This document shows positions 20,206 through 31,441 of a stretch of 64,000 bases of DNA, piece after piece. The translations under genes were made by a program, and so were the position numbers. Under the pieces are notes generated by a model, which was not told where the DNA came from, searched no databases, and saw only the letters and a program-made list of their open reading frames with translations. The first letter of the stretch is position 1; each line of letters opens with the position of its first letter. Location of the stretch: NCBI RefSeq assembly GCF_000350225.1, contig NW_005179061.1:124001-188000 (forward strand). The letters run 5' to 3'. The DNA comes from Chondrus crispus. Its lineage: Eukaryota; Rhodophyta; Florideophyceae; Gigartinales; Gigartinaceae.

Positions 20206-21508
20206 GATATTTCCTATGTTTAGTTCCTGCGTCAGTTCCCGCGGGACGATACGTTTTGGGCACATGTCAGGATCGATACGTAATGACAAAAAACGTATCG
20301 TCCAGGCCTGATTCGACGTATGTGCGATTTTGGTACTGCCTACGGTATATGGCCCAAGACGTATCGTGCCGGGCGGTTTTAACGGCGACAGTTTTCTGGT
20401 GGGACGATACGTTTTAGGCCGATTTACACGGCGGCACTATCATACGCGCTGTATTTGCAACATTGCTGTTGGGAATTTCTGACTAAAAGTTTACCGACAG
20501 CGGCGCACAGCCAATAAAATGTCAGTGCGCAAAATCTAGTTTTAGCCGTGTGCGATTAGAGGCGCATGAGCAATATTATTAACTTCATATTTTATCACGT
20601 ACCATGTCCCTCGTCTGGCAAGATTGTCAGATGCTCAAAACGTATCGTGCTGGGGGGGCAATTACAGCAGGCAGATTTAGTGGCAGGGCCTTATACTGCA
20701 CTAACAGTGTCCCAATGCTGTCCCAATGCGCATGTACGAATTACACAATAAGGCGGCGTAATTTATGTCCTGAACATCAAAGCTTTCTAAGTTATTTACT
20801 GCGCGAAATTGAAAAGTGCCGTATGCAGGTTTCGATGATCGTTGCCTCAACGACGCATTTTGGACGGGTGTGTCAGAGATGCGTTGGGGAGGGATGCGCG
20901 CACGATGCGTTCTGGAGAGGTGCGTCTAGGATGCGAGCTGAGGGGGTGCGAGAATGATGCGTTGGAAGGGGTGCCAGAATACTACGTTGGAGAGGGGTGG
21001 GCTCGTGATGTGTTCTATAGGGGTGCGCTCATCATTCGTTTTAGAGGGATGCCAGAATGATACGTTTGAGAGAGGTGCGCCCACGACGCGTTCTAACGGG
21101 GTGCCAGAATGATACGTTCGAGAGGGTGCGCCCGTGATGCGTTCTGGAGCGGCGCGAGAACAATGCATTTTGGAAGGGTGCAAGAATGATACGTTCGGGA
21201 CGGGTGCGCCCACGATGCGTTCTGAAGGGGTGCCAGAATGATACGTTCGAGAGGGTGCGCCCGTGATGCGTTCTGGAGCGGCGCGAGAACGATGCGTTTT
21301 GGAAGGGTGGGAGAATGATACTTTGGGGAGGGCTACTCGCAAGACGCGTCCTGCAAGGGGCCTGAACGGTGCGTTTGAGAGGGGTGCGCCTATGATGCGT
21401 TCTGGAGGGGCGCGAGAACGATGCGTTTTGGAAGGGTGGGAGAATGATACTTTGGGGAGGGCTACTCGCAAGACGCGTCCTGCAAGGGGCCTGAACGGTG
21501 CGTTTGCA
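20206..21508 (+). mobile_element. Non-coding element X, copy 2
   Basis: Matches copy 1 from GGATATTTCCTATGTTTAG onward. It has the same five ACGATACGTTTT-type sites (about 20246, 20290, 20353, 20404, 20636), one of them mutated. Its 30-bp minisatellite at 20850-21508 is longer than in copy 1 and includes a duplicated block of about 130 bp. Because the period is a multiple of three it creates a false 181-codon minus frame. Confidence 0.65.
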
Positions 21509-21829
21509 TGTTTCTTTTCTGTTTCAGCTACTTCTGTAGTAGATGGCCGTTACGAAAGCACAAGTGTAAATTTTGTGGGGTTGTTTGTGTAGTGGAGAAA
21601 CAGCAAAACGGCACAATTGGTGAGCATAGCAGTTGGATATGGCGCGACGTAGAAGATGTATAAATGAATGATTCAACAAAAACGGCGGGTAGTGATCGCA
21701 CGGGCACATGGAAATGTGAGGATCGCTGTGACATGTGAATGGTTCCGTTTTCGAGAAGATTGAAGCTTTCTATCGTTGAGAGTTTATTGAAAATGTGGTC
21801 CTAATACTGCAGTATGTGGATATCGAAAA
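21509..21829. other. 3' flank of the recombinase-helicase gene
   Basis: No gene seen. It borders the stop codon of the large minus-strand gene. Confidence 0.4.
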
Positions 21830-24800
21830 CTACTGGTAGTCCAGTTGGAGAAGACCTTGATGTATGGCCCAAGCCAGTGGGAGCCATATTGTCAGAGGCA
21901 TATCGTCGTTATTCTCGTCAGCGGACTCTATGGATGCATCCGAGAAGATGACGGCTAAGTCCTTCTCAGTGACCCGGGCCGGGCGGTCACGGAGAACGGA
22001 GTTGAAGCGGCAAAGGATTTCGGAAGGGAACAAGTTTTCAGCGATCTGTTGCTGGAAAGACTTCATTCGCCAAAGGTTCCAGGCGAGTGATATCATAGGA
22101 CGTAGATCGCAACGACCGTATTGGCCGAATGTGGGGTGAAGTGGTTGGCCAAGGCAGTGCGAGAGGCGGCAATCATAGCACTTGAGAGGGACTTTTCTTG
22201 GGACGGGGCAAGACGGGACGAAATGGGTCGTAGAGAAACAGGCATAGCAGCTTCTTTCCATGAATGGACAGTCATTCTGAGGATGTTCCGTACCGGAACG
22301 GCGTGGAGAAGCGTGGCATAAGAGACACGTCGTCTTGGTTAGGAAGAGGAATTGAGTTACTAAATGAACCGTGGATTCGGTGTCAATTGCCTGGAAGTGA
22401 CTAAATGGCAACGATAGGGGAGGTGACGGGGAAGGGAAACGGTTTGTGAGAAAATTAGGTTGGGTTTGGCGCGCCGTACTGGGAGAAGTTCGTAAGCTCT
22501 TGAATGAATTTCTTCCCGATGGTGGAAGTGACGCGGGCCGTTTGCCCGAAAAGACTTGCTTCAAAGATGGTGACGCCGTCGGAAGTGAGCGTGGACGGAC
22601 TGCAAATGGTGCTTGCTGCATTGAAGGTGATGCTGAAGGCAGCAAGCGTTCACTTGATTGTTGTGGGGAGAAGCTAAGGATTCTTCGAACTGGAGGGGCT
22701 GGAGGGGGGTTGGTTGGAGCGGATTGCTCAAGCAAGAGGAGCATTTCATCGAAGTTGTGCTGCGTGGATGTGGTGGCTCCGATTTGGTTTTGCCGTTGAG
22801 GCTCGAGATGGTTTTGATTTTGATCTTGATGTGGAGGTGGCAACTGCGATTGCGATGGTGTGGTGGGAAGCGAATGTTGCTGAGACTGGGATTGCGAATT
22901 TGCATCCCAAGGTCTAGAGGTATCCGGTGTGTGAAATTGTGAACTCTGAGGGGTGTGCGGTGCATTAGTTGGCTGGGAGGGGAACATAGATCTGCAAACA
23001 TCGCACCAGACTGCGTGCTTGTCGAAGCGACGGACACCAGAGACTTGGCCATCCATGGCTGTGTAAAGTGCATCTTTGCGGCAATCCGTGGTATTGAGGA
23101 CCCAATTCATCATCTCGTTTCGGTTCGTTACTGCGAGATCATTTTGGTCAATGTTGCCCTTTTTGAGAAGGGAGGTTTCGAAGCTCTTATTGTACTGGGT
23201 TGAGTTTAGGACGAAGACGAATGCGTGGTGTCCGTCGCGTCCAGACCGGCCACTCTCCTGTGCAAAGTCGACGAGGCTTCTTGCGGCGCCAAGATGAACT
23301 GTTGCTCGAACATCTGGAACATCTATTCCGGTACCGAAGGCGGACGTACAAACCATAATACGGAACAGAGTTGAAGGTACGAGGTCCTTGGTTGTTATGA
23401 TGTCGTAGAGCTCTTCGTTTGCTGTCCAGTCGTTGTGGGCCTTTTCGCGAGCTTCTTTAGTGAGGCCGGCATGATATATGAGCGGCTCGACTGCGATGCG
23501 TTGATTGGAGTGGGCAACACTTCCTTGTGCATATGCGGCCGTCAGGGCTTTGTGGAGAGATGTTGTTTCTTGGCGGGTCAGGGCGAAAGCGATGATTCTA
23601 TATATTTTGGGCAACGGCTTTGGGGCGTTGGTGCAATCGAGGAAGTGCTGATGCAGAAAGCTTACTGCATTCATCTTCATGACTTCTTGTGCGGTGGCAA
23701 AGGAGCCTTCAGGAGTGCGAGTGTTTAGGCCCGGGTCAGAGTCGTCACTGAAGGTATGAACAACAAACTCGAGATTCCTTCTTTGAGAAGGCATTGAGAA
23801 AAGGAAGGCTGTGTTAATGCCGTGGCGCTCTAGAATGATTCTTCTCTCGCAGGGTGGGACGGTAGCACTGAGGAGTACACGAGGGACTGACTTTGGGATG
23901 ATAGAAAGGGATCGACGCAAAAACTTCAATTCAGGGCGGAAATGTTGCCACATGGCTGTGAGATGAGCCTCATCAATGACTACTCGAGCGAGCCTGTTAG
24001 TATCCATAAGTCGAACAACCAGCTCTTTGAAAGACGGCCGCGACAACTGTTCGGCCGTGAAGATGTAGAGGTCGGCAAATTCCAGTGATCCTTGTCCATT
24101 CGCGCAATGTGATGCGAGTAGGGCGAAGTTTGTCGCGCGCCTCATGTACTCCGATATAAGGGCCTTGAGGGGAACGACTACGATAGTGGACTTGATATTC
24201 TTTTCCATGAAAGCTGGTAGAAGGACTGCCATAGACTTGCCTGATGCGGTGGGCATCAGTACGAGGGTGTTGTTCTGCGACGCGGACACAGTGGCTGTGA
24301 CAGCAAACTGCGTTTGAGACATGAATTCCGCAGATTTAGAACGTGTGGCCTTTTTGAGAGCGGACAGTAGAGGCCTGACGAGGGGAGGGAGGATATGGTT
24401 CGGGGGGTTATCGAGGCGAATACTGTGATTGGAGTGGGACCCTACAGAGAAATTGTTGGGGAATTTGAGAGCAGAGGGGTTTGGCTGCAGTTGTTGCAGT
24501 TCGTTTGCTGTGCTTCCGTTGAGAGCATGAAGGAGTGGTTTCGGTTGATGAACCTGGAAGACAGGCTGCGGCTCATGTTGGGATAGCGAGGTCACTCGAG
24601 ACTGGAGTTGCTGTGAATGTTGGAGGGGGAGCGGTTGTGAAGAAGCGCGGTCACTATAAAATGACGGCAGCTTCAGATGGCGGTGCCATTCATGGGAGAA
24701 TTGGCGGTGCTTTGTTAGCGTGGCGGCGGGACAGTCGGGCATTAGCGAGGTAGTTCGTCCGTAGTGTTTGTGGGCGATAGAGGAGGTATGCGCAGCTTGT

Positions 24801-27505
24801 TGGTGTCCGGCTGTGGTGTGTTCTGCCAATATGTCATTCATGCTGCTGTGGAGCTTATTCTGACATATAAGCGGAACCATTCCACTGGTGAACTGCCTGT
24901 AATCCTTGAAGGAGATGTGAATGCTCCTGGATTGCAGGGCAGTCCTGATGACCTTTGTGACACGTGCAGGTGAGAAACGTTGGCCGTTGTTGGCGAATAA
25001 GAATGTCCAATGGGTTCTCATGGCTTCGTCACCATGGAGAGCTCTGACCATTTCGCATTCCAAGGGGCGAATGACCGACAAGTATGAGATCATTCGGAAC
25101 GAAGTTTGCTTGTCGGGAAATCGGTACACCGCGCGGTTGTAACCGAGCGCGGCCCTTGACTTGCAGTAGCCAGGATTGAACAAAATTTCGGAGTGGTGGC
25201 CGATGAAGATGTTCCGGATGTTGTTCTCCCCATTTTGTAGCCTATAAGTGCATATCTCGGTTGCTCGACCGGGAGATCCGGACGAAAAATGCATCATAGC
25301 AAGTAGGGAGTCTTGGATGATTTGGCAATGAGCGAGAAACTGCAAGACTCCTGTTTTCGTCATTCGAACACCAGCGACTTGAATTTCTCGGTCTTGGCCA
25401 GAAGAAGCAGTAGAGGTAGGGGATGGGCCAAGACCGGATGCCTCATCTTGTGTAGGAACCCTGCGCGGAAAGGAACATGTGGGGTGGACGCAAGGTGTGC
25501 GATGGAGGTAATCGGACGATGGATTCATTAGAGCATGGAGGAGATGGGCAACGTTGGCCTGCACCCAGGAAGCGTGGTGAGTGAGGGAGGAGAGAAAGGA
25601 AAAGCCAGGAGCGCGGTTCGTGGGGTCGTCACGCAGAGATAAAACGAGTCGTTGGAAATCAGGAGGAAGCTCGGCCCCCAAAAGACAGTGTTCGTAGAAG
25701 AACTTGTCGAAAGTCTTGTGTTGGTTTGTGATGATCGTCCCCAAAAGAGGCATGGAGAGGTGGTGAGATTTGATGATTCCACAAGGGTGTTGCTTGTGAA
25801 TGGCACAGACGGCGAAAGAGATTGGACCTTCCTCATGTTTTATGATTCGCATGATGACATCCAAAGTTTTTCGTATGAATGTAGCGGCAGTGTTCGCATC
25901 TTGATCGACGGTTGCGATGATGGCAGCAGCTGGATCTTGGTGGTTCTCGTTGAGATGGGCGGCCGGAAGGGGCGTTTCTGCTACTCGGCGGAGTTCTTGA
26001 ATCGCTGTCACGGAAACAGCGTATTGGAGGGCGGCAAGAATGTGACTCATGTCACCGGCTTCGGCGAGTCTGAGGGTCGGGGAAGTCTCGGCGAAGAGTG
26101 GGGCGGAACTTGCAACGACGGTAGCGGCGACAACAAAATTACGAACGGCCAAGTTGGTGAGGAGGTCGACATGCCTGAGCCGGACGAGGAGCAAGCTTTT
26201 CATGGCATCGTGAAGGCGACTGTGTAAGGCGTGGGAGAGAGTTTCACCTGGGGTCTCGTGGAGAGATGTGCGATTGAGCTCACGAAAGAAGGCGTCGATC
26301 GCGACGGAAGTCTGTTCATTACGGGAAAAGTCGGCGTCCCGTGTCTGATGGGTGAAGAAGAGGAGGCGAGTAACATGACTAGCATATCTTCGTTCTGCCA
26401 CGGATTGAACCCGTCGGAAGGGCGTAGTGCCGTGGAGGTTTATCGCTTGACGAAATCCATGCGTGACGTCCCTGACGACCTTGGCGATACTTTGAAAGTA
26501 TAGATGGACGCAGGTTGCAACCGTGGATAAAGTTGCTTGAACGTCCTCCGTCGTGACGGCACCCGTGAGTTGAGCTGCCTTCTCACGGCGTAAAGGCAGA
26601 GCGTCGAGGGCTTCATCAAAGTCGGTGATCGACAGGAATGTGTTGCGGAGGGCGATGCCGGAGTCTGCGTCATTTTCCTCCAATTCGGTATGAGATCGTC
26701 GACCAGGGGCCAGGTCCGAACTGGAACACGTTAGACGGGCCAGTACGTCGGCGGCACATTTGTGGAGCTCATAAGACGGGGAGTTGGGGTCTGGAGTGAT
26801 GAGGTCTAGAGTTGAGTCGGTTGTTGTGTCCATGGGGAGGGGTGACGACACCGGGGCGGATTGGATGGGATCTTCTTCTTCTGAGTCAGGAATGCCGACT
26901 GGGACTTGGGAGACGGTGACCATTTCCCCGATTGGCTCTTCGGCCGTAACGGGAAAGTATTTGGTCTTGGCACCACTAAACAGAGACTGGGCGCGAACAG
27001 CACCGCGGCCAATGATTTGATCAACCTCGGTCGGCGAGGGGTTTCCGGGTGCATCAGGCGGGTGGACGGAGTTCATATGCTGTCGAAGCCGTTTCGGGGT
27101 GCCCTTGGAGAGCTTGCAAAGAGGACAGAAGTAGACTAATTTGCAAGTGAATCCTTGAAGCGGGGGGAGGCTCTTGATCGGAAGAGTGATGGCCGGATCA
27201 GGGAGGAATTGGGGAGCCTGCAGGTAGTCGGAAAGGAGCGGAGAATCGGAAACAGAGGTACGGTGGAAGGAGAGGGCTTCTTCTGCGAGTCTAGAGCGCT
27301 GTGCGGCCTGGGGAGTAGGGATGTTGTGAACGTGGCGCAAGTGGTCGCTGAAGGCCCTTGCGCTGGGGGACCCGCTCTTGCAATCGACGCAGACAAGGAT
27401 GAGGGGAATGGAATGGAAGCCAACAGACAAGGACGTAGGTGCGAGATGCAGTGGCACCCGAGGATCGTTGCGGACGAAAGCGGCGGCATGCAATGGCGTA
27501 GTCAT
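21830..27505 (-). CDS. C2H2 / tyrosine-recombinase-like / RecQ-type helicase fusion protein
   Basis: An intact 1891-codon frame from ATG 27505. Two C2H2-like fingers lie at residues 39-60 and 127-148. Residues of about 740-925 look like a tyrosine-recombinase catalytic domain: GRATEICTYR, then FKDYRQFTSGM (in the HxxR position), then AGHQQAAHTSSIAHKHYGR with a candidate Tyr. Residues of about 1080-1430 are an SF2 helicase of RecQ type: MPTASGKS (Walker A), VIDEAHLTAMW, LLSATVPP, FGTGIDVPDVRATVHLG, and QESGRSGRDG. Near residues 1725-1800 is a Cys/His-rich block (CLLCH..CPF..CYAC..H..SCP..CYDC). The order resembles large RecQ-like proteins of fungal subtelomeres and repeats. It probably binds, cuts and unwinds DNA as a mobile-element protein. 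A relic at 19023-19393 shows it is repetitive. Low-complexity Ser/Pro/Gln linkers join the domains. Confidence 0.85.
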   Translation of the reverse strand: MTTPLHAAAFVRNDPRVPLHLAPTSLSVGFHSIPLILVCVDCKSGSPSARAFSDHLRHVHNIPTPQAAQRSRLAEEALSFHRTSVSDSPLLSDYLQAPQFLPDPAITLPIKSLPPLQGFTCKLVYFCPLCKLSKGTPKRLRQHMNSVHPPDAPGNPSPTEVDQIIGRGAVRAQSLFSGAKTKYFPVTAEEPIGEMVTVSQVPVGIPDSEEEDPIQSAPVSSPLPMDTTTDSTLDLITPDPNSPSYELHKCAADVLARLTCSSSDLAPGRRSHTELEENDADSGIALRNTFLSITDFDEALDALPLRREKAAQLTGAVTTEDVQATLSTVATCVHLYFQSIAKVVRDVTHGFRQAINLHGTTPFRRVQSVAERRYASHVTRLLFFTHQTRDADFSRNEQTSVAIDAFFRELNRTSLHETPGETLSHALHSRLHDAMKSLLLVRLRHVDLLTNLAVRNFVVAATVVASSAPLFAETSPTLRLAEAGDMSHILAALQYAVSVTAIQELRRVAETPLPAAHLNENHQDPAAAIIATVDQDANTAATFIRKTLDVIMRIIKHEEGPISFAVCAIHKQHPCGIIKSHHLSMPLLGTIITNQHKTFDKFFYEHCLLGAELPPDFQRLVLSLRDDPTNRAPGFSFLSSLTHHASWVQANVAHLLHALMNPSSDYLHRTPCVHPTCSFPRRVPTQDEASGLGPSPTSTASSGQDREIQVAGVRMTKTGVLQFLAHCQIIQDSLLAMMHFSSGSPGRATEICTYRLQNGENNIRNIFIGHHSEILFNPGYCKSRAALGYNRAVYRFPDKQTSFRMISYLSVIRPLECEMVRALHGDEAMRTHWTFLFANNGQRFSPARVTKVIRTALQSRSIHISFKDYRQFTSGMVPLICQNKLHSSMNDILAEHTTAGHQQAAHTSSIAHKHYGRTTSLMPDCPAATLTKHRQFSHEWHRHLKLPSFYSDRASSQPLPLQHSQQLQSRVTSLSQHEPQPVFQVHQPKPLLHALNGSTANELQQLQPNPSALKFPNNFSVGSHSNHSIRLDNPPNHILPPLVRPLLSALKKATRSKSAEFMSQTQFAVTATVSASQNNTLVLMPTASGKSMAVLLPAFMEKNIKSTIVVVPLKALISEYMRRATNFALLASHCANGQGSLEFADLYIFTAEQLSRPSFKELVVRLMDTNRLARVVIDEAHLTAMWQHFRPELKFLRRSLSIIPKSVPRVLLSATVPPCERRIILERHGINTAFLFSMPSQRRNLEFVVHTFSDDSDPGLNTRTPEGSFATAQEVMKMNAVSFLHQHFLDCTNAPKPLPKIYRIIAFALTRQETTSLHKALTAAYAQGSVAHSNQRIAVEPLIYHAGLTKEAREKAHNDWTANEELYDIITTKDLVPSTLFRIMVCTSAFGTGIDVPDVRATVHLGAARSLVDFAQESGRSGRDGHHAFVFVLNSTQYNKSFETSLLKKGNIDQNDLAVTNRNEMMNWVLNTTDCRKDALYTAMDGQVSGVRRFDKHAVWCDVCRSMFPSQPTNAPHTPQSSQFHTPDTSRPWDANSQSQSQQHSLPTTPSQSQLPPPHQDQNQNHLEPQRQNQIGATTSTQHNFDEMLLLLEQSAPTNPPPAPPVRRILSFSPQQSSERLLPSASPSMQQAPFAVRPRSLPTASPSLKQVFSGKRPASLPPSGRNSFKSLRTSPSTARQTQPNFLTNRFPSPSPPLSLPFSHFQAIDTESTVHLVTQFLFLTKTTCLLCHASPRRSGTEHPQNDCPFMERSCYACFSTTHFVPSCPVPRKVPLKCYDCRLSHCLGQPLHPTFGQYGRCDLRPMISLAWNLWRMKSFQQQIAENLFPSEILCRFNSVLRDRPARVTEKDLAVIFSDASIESADENNDDMPLTIWLPLAWAIHQGLLQLDYQ

Positions 27506-28110
27506 TGCGCGTGAAGTCGGGAGAGAGCGGGAAAGGCGGCGAGAGGTGAGGGGTTTCGGGGATGCGAAACGCTGGGGAAGAAGAGAAGAGGGAAAGAGAG
27601 AGAGCGGGGGTCAGTGAGTACGAGAACCCTGTATATGTAAACATTGCGTCGAAATAAGACCTGCGAGGGGCTCATACTGAGTAGGAGAACGGGGAGCCTG
27701 GGTAGCACAGAAAGGAAGGGTTGACGTTCCGATACGTGGTGAAGTTCTACGATGATGTGGAGAATTTGGCATAGTTAGTAGTGGGTGTCAAGGAAGTAGG
27801 GTCATGAAATTAAGGGTGATTACGTGAGTTAGGGAAACACGTCGCTGTATGGCGTCAGAAAGGAATGGGGATGTGAATTTGATCTGTGGTTTGCCAGAGT
27901 CTGAATGAGGTGCAGGTTGAGCAATTTTGCTTTTGGTTGAAGTTATGAGAGTGCATCTCGAATTTGAGATTAGGGGGAGGAGGGGGATTACGGGAACACA
28001 GTTGTCCATGTACATTCCTAACAGTGGGGGCCGGTGGCTGTATACTTCCAAAAAATTCTTCGACCGACTTTCCTACGCTGACGGCTTCCCAAGTCCAAGA
28101 AAATTCTAAC
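27506..28110. other. 5' flank of the recombinase-helicase gene
   Basis: No gene seen. A weak minus-strand CATATACAG lies about 130 bp upstream of ATG 27505 and is the only TATA-like candidate. Confidence 0.35.
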
Positions 28111-28400
28111 TAATTGAAAACTCAATATTAACATTAAATATATAATGATTACAACATGCGCTAATTAATAACGAAATCGCGTCCCAAGGACGCGGGGGTT
28201 TGGAGCACCATTGTCTGGATGATGGTAGAGCTTGTGCAACAATTAAATGATCATTAAATATTAACCACAATTACTTACTAATTACAATATTTCTAATTAC
28301 GGGATTAATGGAGTAGGAGGTTAATTAATATCTGACACTGTCAAGCAAGAGTTAAGATCTGACACTGTCCAGCAATTACGCGGACAACTCCCACGTACAA
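28111..28400. repeat. AT-rich dispersed repeat Z
   Basis: Built around the features AAGGACGC, CACCATTGT.TGGATGATGGTA and ATTAAATGATCATTAAATATTA. Related copies at about 28975-29115, 29570-29890, 32195-32420, 32985-33190 and 33735-34030. Confidence 0.7.
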
Positions 28401-28930
28401 CGGTCGTCACACACGACCTCCATTCCAGTTGGTGTGCTTGTTTAATGCATTGGGTCTATTTATTTGCAGACTTATTACTGCACTCTAGGGCACTCTAGAC
28501 TTTGTATTGTGACATTATGGCTTAAAAGACGTAGTCGATTCCACGATAGATTGGCAAAGGATATATAAGTAAAGTTTGTTGTTCAGTTATAGTGGGGGAT
28601 TTTTCGACTATAAAGCCCTGCCGGGCTCTCAAAAATATCAGGGTACATCGCGCAGGCTTGCAAGAGCAGGCAAGGTATTTGGTATGATATGCAATGTTCT
28701 GCCGTGCAACAAGATTTTCAAAAGCTGTATGGGTGGCCAGCCATACAGCAACTAATGTAATTTTTGCTAATTTTTTGGAGGTCGATTCCAGTATGGCTGG
28801 CCACCCATACAGCTTTTGAAAATCTTGTTGCACGACAAAAATGCAATGTATTACTCGTGGCGAACAAAACGCAATGTACTACACGTGTAGATGACCGAAA
28901 TGCGATGAAGTACACGTGGCGACCAAGACA
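28401..28930. repeat. Duplicated block with perfect 44-bp hairpin (copy 1)
   Basis: Nearly identical to 33187-33705. Inside, 28703-28746 and 28791-28834 are perfect 44-bp inverted arms separated by 44 nt. The arms include CAACAAGATTTTCAAAAGC and GTATGGCTGGCCACCCATAC. Similar hairpins at 31891-32028 and 33481-33618. Apparent frames of about 100 codons across it are not genes. Confidence 0.9.
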
Positions 28931-29910
28931 TTTATTAAATCGTAGTTAAATATTAATGTTAAGTATATGGTGTTTATGAAATGCATTAAGTCATGTCCGA
29001 CAGTGTAATGTTCCGCGATCGCGTTCTAAGGACGCAAAGTTTCGAGGTACCATTGTTCGAATGATGGTACTGCTCGACATTAATTAAACAGTAGTTAAAT
29101 ATTAAATTATTAACATTAAATTTAAGAATTTTGATATTTTTGGGACGTGATTTAAATATGATTCTAGTATGGTTGTCGCACGACAAGATTTCGTTTTGCT
29201 GTATGGGTGGCCAGCCATACTACAACTTAATGAAAATTTGATAACTTTCGGACGGTGATTCTAGTATGGGTGGCCACCCAGACTAACATTTCCTGTATTG
29301 GTAGTATAGTGCTGACTAGTGGCAGTGGGACGAAAACGGCTCTATATCGAACCTGGCATTATATGAAATTTCGACTTTTAAATCCCACTTTTCTTGCATC
29401 ACTGCTTTCGAAGTGTGGTTCCGTGAATTTCGATACCCTCCGATCCACGAAGAAGCGGGTGTTAATCGAATACTTTATTGCGTGGAAACTACGGTATGAC
29501 GAATTGCCTGCGTCTCATTACCTATGGTGTGCTGTACTGTCGTCTGGATCAAACTACACGAAAATTCTAACTAATTGAAAACTAAATATTAACATTAAAT
29601 GTATAATGATTACAACATGCCCCAATTAATTACCAAACTGCCTCCCAAGGACGCCAGGGTTTGAAGCACCATTGTCTGGATGGTGGTAGATCTTGTGCAT
29701 CAATTAAATGATCATTAAATATTACCTCAATTATTTACTAATTACAATATTTGTATTTAGGGGATTAATGGAGTAGGGGATTAAGTAATGTCTGACACAG
29801 TCAAGCAAGAGTTAATAGCTGACACTACCAAGAAATTATGCAGACAACTCCCACGTACAACGGTCCTCACGCACGACCTCCATTGATTCCAAATTTTAAA
29901 AAAATGTCTT
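28931..29910. repeat. Repeat Z copies and decayed hairpin
   Basis: Repeat Z copies at 28975-29115 and 29570-29890, with a decayed hairpin at 29170-29275 that keeps GTATGGGTGGCCA arms. A 107-codon frame at 29255 has no support. Confidence 0.65.
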
Positions 29911-30790
29911 AGATTGGGTTCTGTGATCAGTGGTTACTGATCACAGACCAAGGAGGGGTGTCGTACGACACCTCCAAATCTGGGACACAACCGATTGAAA
30001 CGGCAGCGCAATAATATCGAAAAAATATTTGCGTTAATAGGATGGTACAGTTTTAGAAGACCTTAATATTAATGGAAAGTACTTCAGATAGAGCGAGTCT
30101 GGCTTTAGGGCGGTAAGAATGTAGAAGGGTCTGTGGGTACAGAGCAATACTCGCGTTAATGGGAAAGTACAGTTTTAGAAGACCTCAATATTAAATGGAA
30201 AGTACTTCAGATAGAGAGAGGCTGGCTTTCGGGCAAAAAAACTGTCAACGGGCCTGTGGGTAGAGCGGGTATCGCTCGTAGAGAAGTTGTCATCGCCAAA
30301 ACTTAAGATTGCAAATTTTTAGAAAATGTTTTAGATTTTGGACCTGTGATCAGTGGGTCTGTGATCAGTAGGTCTGTGATCAGTGGGTCTGTGATCAGTG
30401 GTCACTGATCACAGACCGGCGAAGGGTGTCGTACGACATCGTCTTTGCTCTAAAATTTGACAAAATTTTAGATTCCAATTTTTTTAGCAAATGGCTCTGT
30501 GATCAATGGGTCTGTGATCAGTGCTCACTGATCACTGACCGGTGCGGGGTGTCGTACGACATCGTCCTTGCTGTAAAAAGTTTGCAAAATTTCGGTGCAA
30601 ATTTTGAGAGTTAGGACCTGTGATCAGTGGGGAGCTGTGATCAGTGGCCACTGATCACAGGCCGGCAAGGGGTGTCGTACGACATCGTCATTGCTGTAAA
30701 AATTTGCAAAATTTTGGTGCAAATTTTGAGAGTTAGGACCGGTGATCAGTGGAGAGCTGTGATCAGAGGCCACTAATCACAGGCCGGCAG
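29911..30790. repeat. GATC/GGCC palindrome arrays
   Basis: One unit at 29915-29975 and a run of four at 30345-30790. Each unit of about 125 bp has CTGTGATCAGTGG half-sites around GGCC or GGTC, then GGTGTCGTACGACA, then TTGCTGTAAAAATTTGC. The exact 26-bp palindrome is at 30635-30660. Between them, 30050-30300 holds two copies of a GGAAAGTACTTCAGATAGAG block. Confidence 0.85.
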
Positions 30791-30853
30791 GGGATTCAGG
30801 AGTAAGGAGTAGGATGGTTTTTGTACTTTAGGGATTTGCGGTGCTTCGGAGAT

Positions 30854-31441
30854 TTAGAGGAGTGGGGGAGTAACTAGGATTAGGGGGTTCGTGGGATCGG
30901 CTGTTGGAAACGTGATATCCCTGTTTCGGGTTCTCCAGGTACGAACAGCGTCCGGGTAGGGCATGTTGTCCTTCGTCTGAAAACCGTGTCCACCATCATT
31001 GGCAATGCGAGCCATGATAGCTCGCAATGCATCAATGTTAATTTCGAGTCCGCGGGAGGCAATATATTTAATGCGCTGCTTAATGATTTTGTCCTCGTCT
31101 GCTTTGATGAAACGGGAAGCTCCGAGACGGTTGTTGCCTGGGCCAAGAAGGCGGAACAGTTTGTCGTCGTCCTTGGTCTTGAGACATTTTTGTAATCGGT
31201 CTGCTGTCCCACGACTGATGATCACCAGTGTGGTTCGCCTGACAGTCGACTGTGAGGCGAACCACATCGGCAACTTTTTTTTCATCTTCAATAAATTTAC
31301 CGCTGTCTGCCGTTTGTCTTTTTCCCTTGCGTCCCGTCTGTCCCTTGCTTGGCGCGCGCTGCTTGGCGACGCATTCCAATCGAAATCGGAGGGGCGTGAA
31401 TTGTCCGTAACTGGAGGCCAATCCCGGGAGCAGGACGACAA
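30854..31441 (-). pseudogene. pogo/Tc1-type transposase N-terminal fragment
   Basis: A 195-codon frame without a good ATG at its upstream end (the first Met is near residue 52). The segment IKADEDKIIKQRIKYIASRGLEIN..ALRAIMARIAN..WRTRNRDI matches the pattern of a CENP-B-type HTH DNA-binding domain, preceded by a psq-like helix region (ISRGTADRLQKCL). No DDE catalytic part follows; the frame stops 25 residues after the HTH. It is therefore a truncated transposase, possibly cut by the neighbouring palindrome array. Confidence 0.55.

Noticed and set aside
20926..21471. 181-codon repeat protein on the minus strand
   Set aside because: The 30-bp period of the minisatellite keeps all frames open; no start context and the equivalent in element X copy 1 is broken differently.
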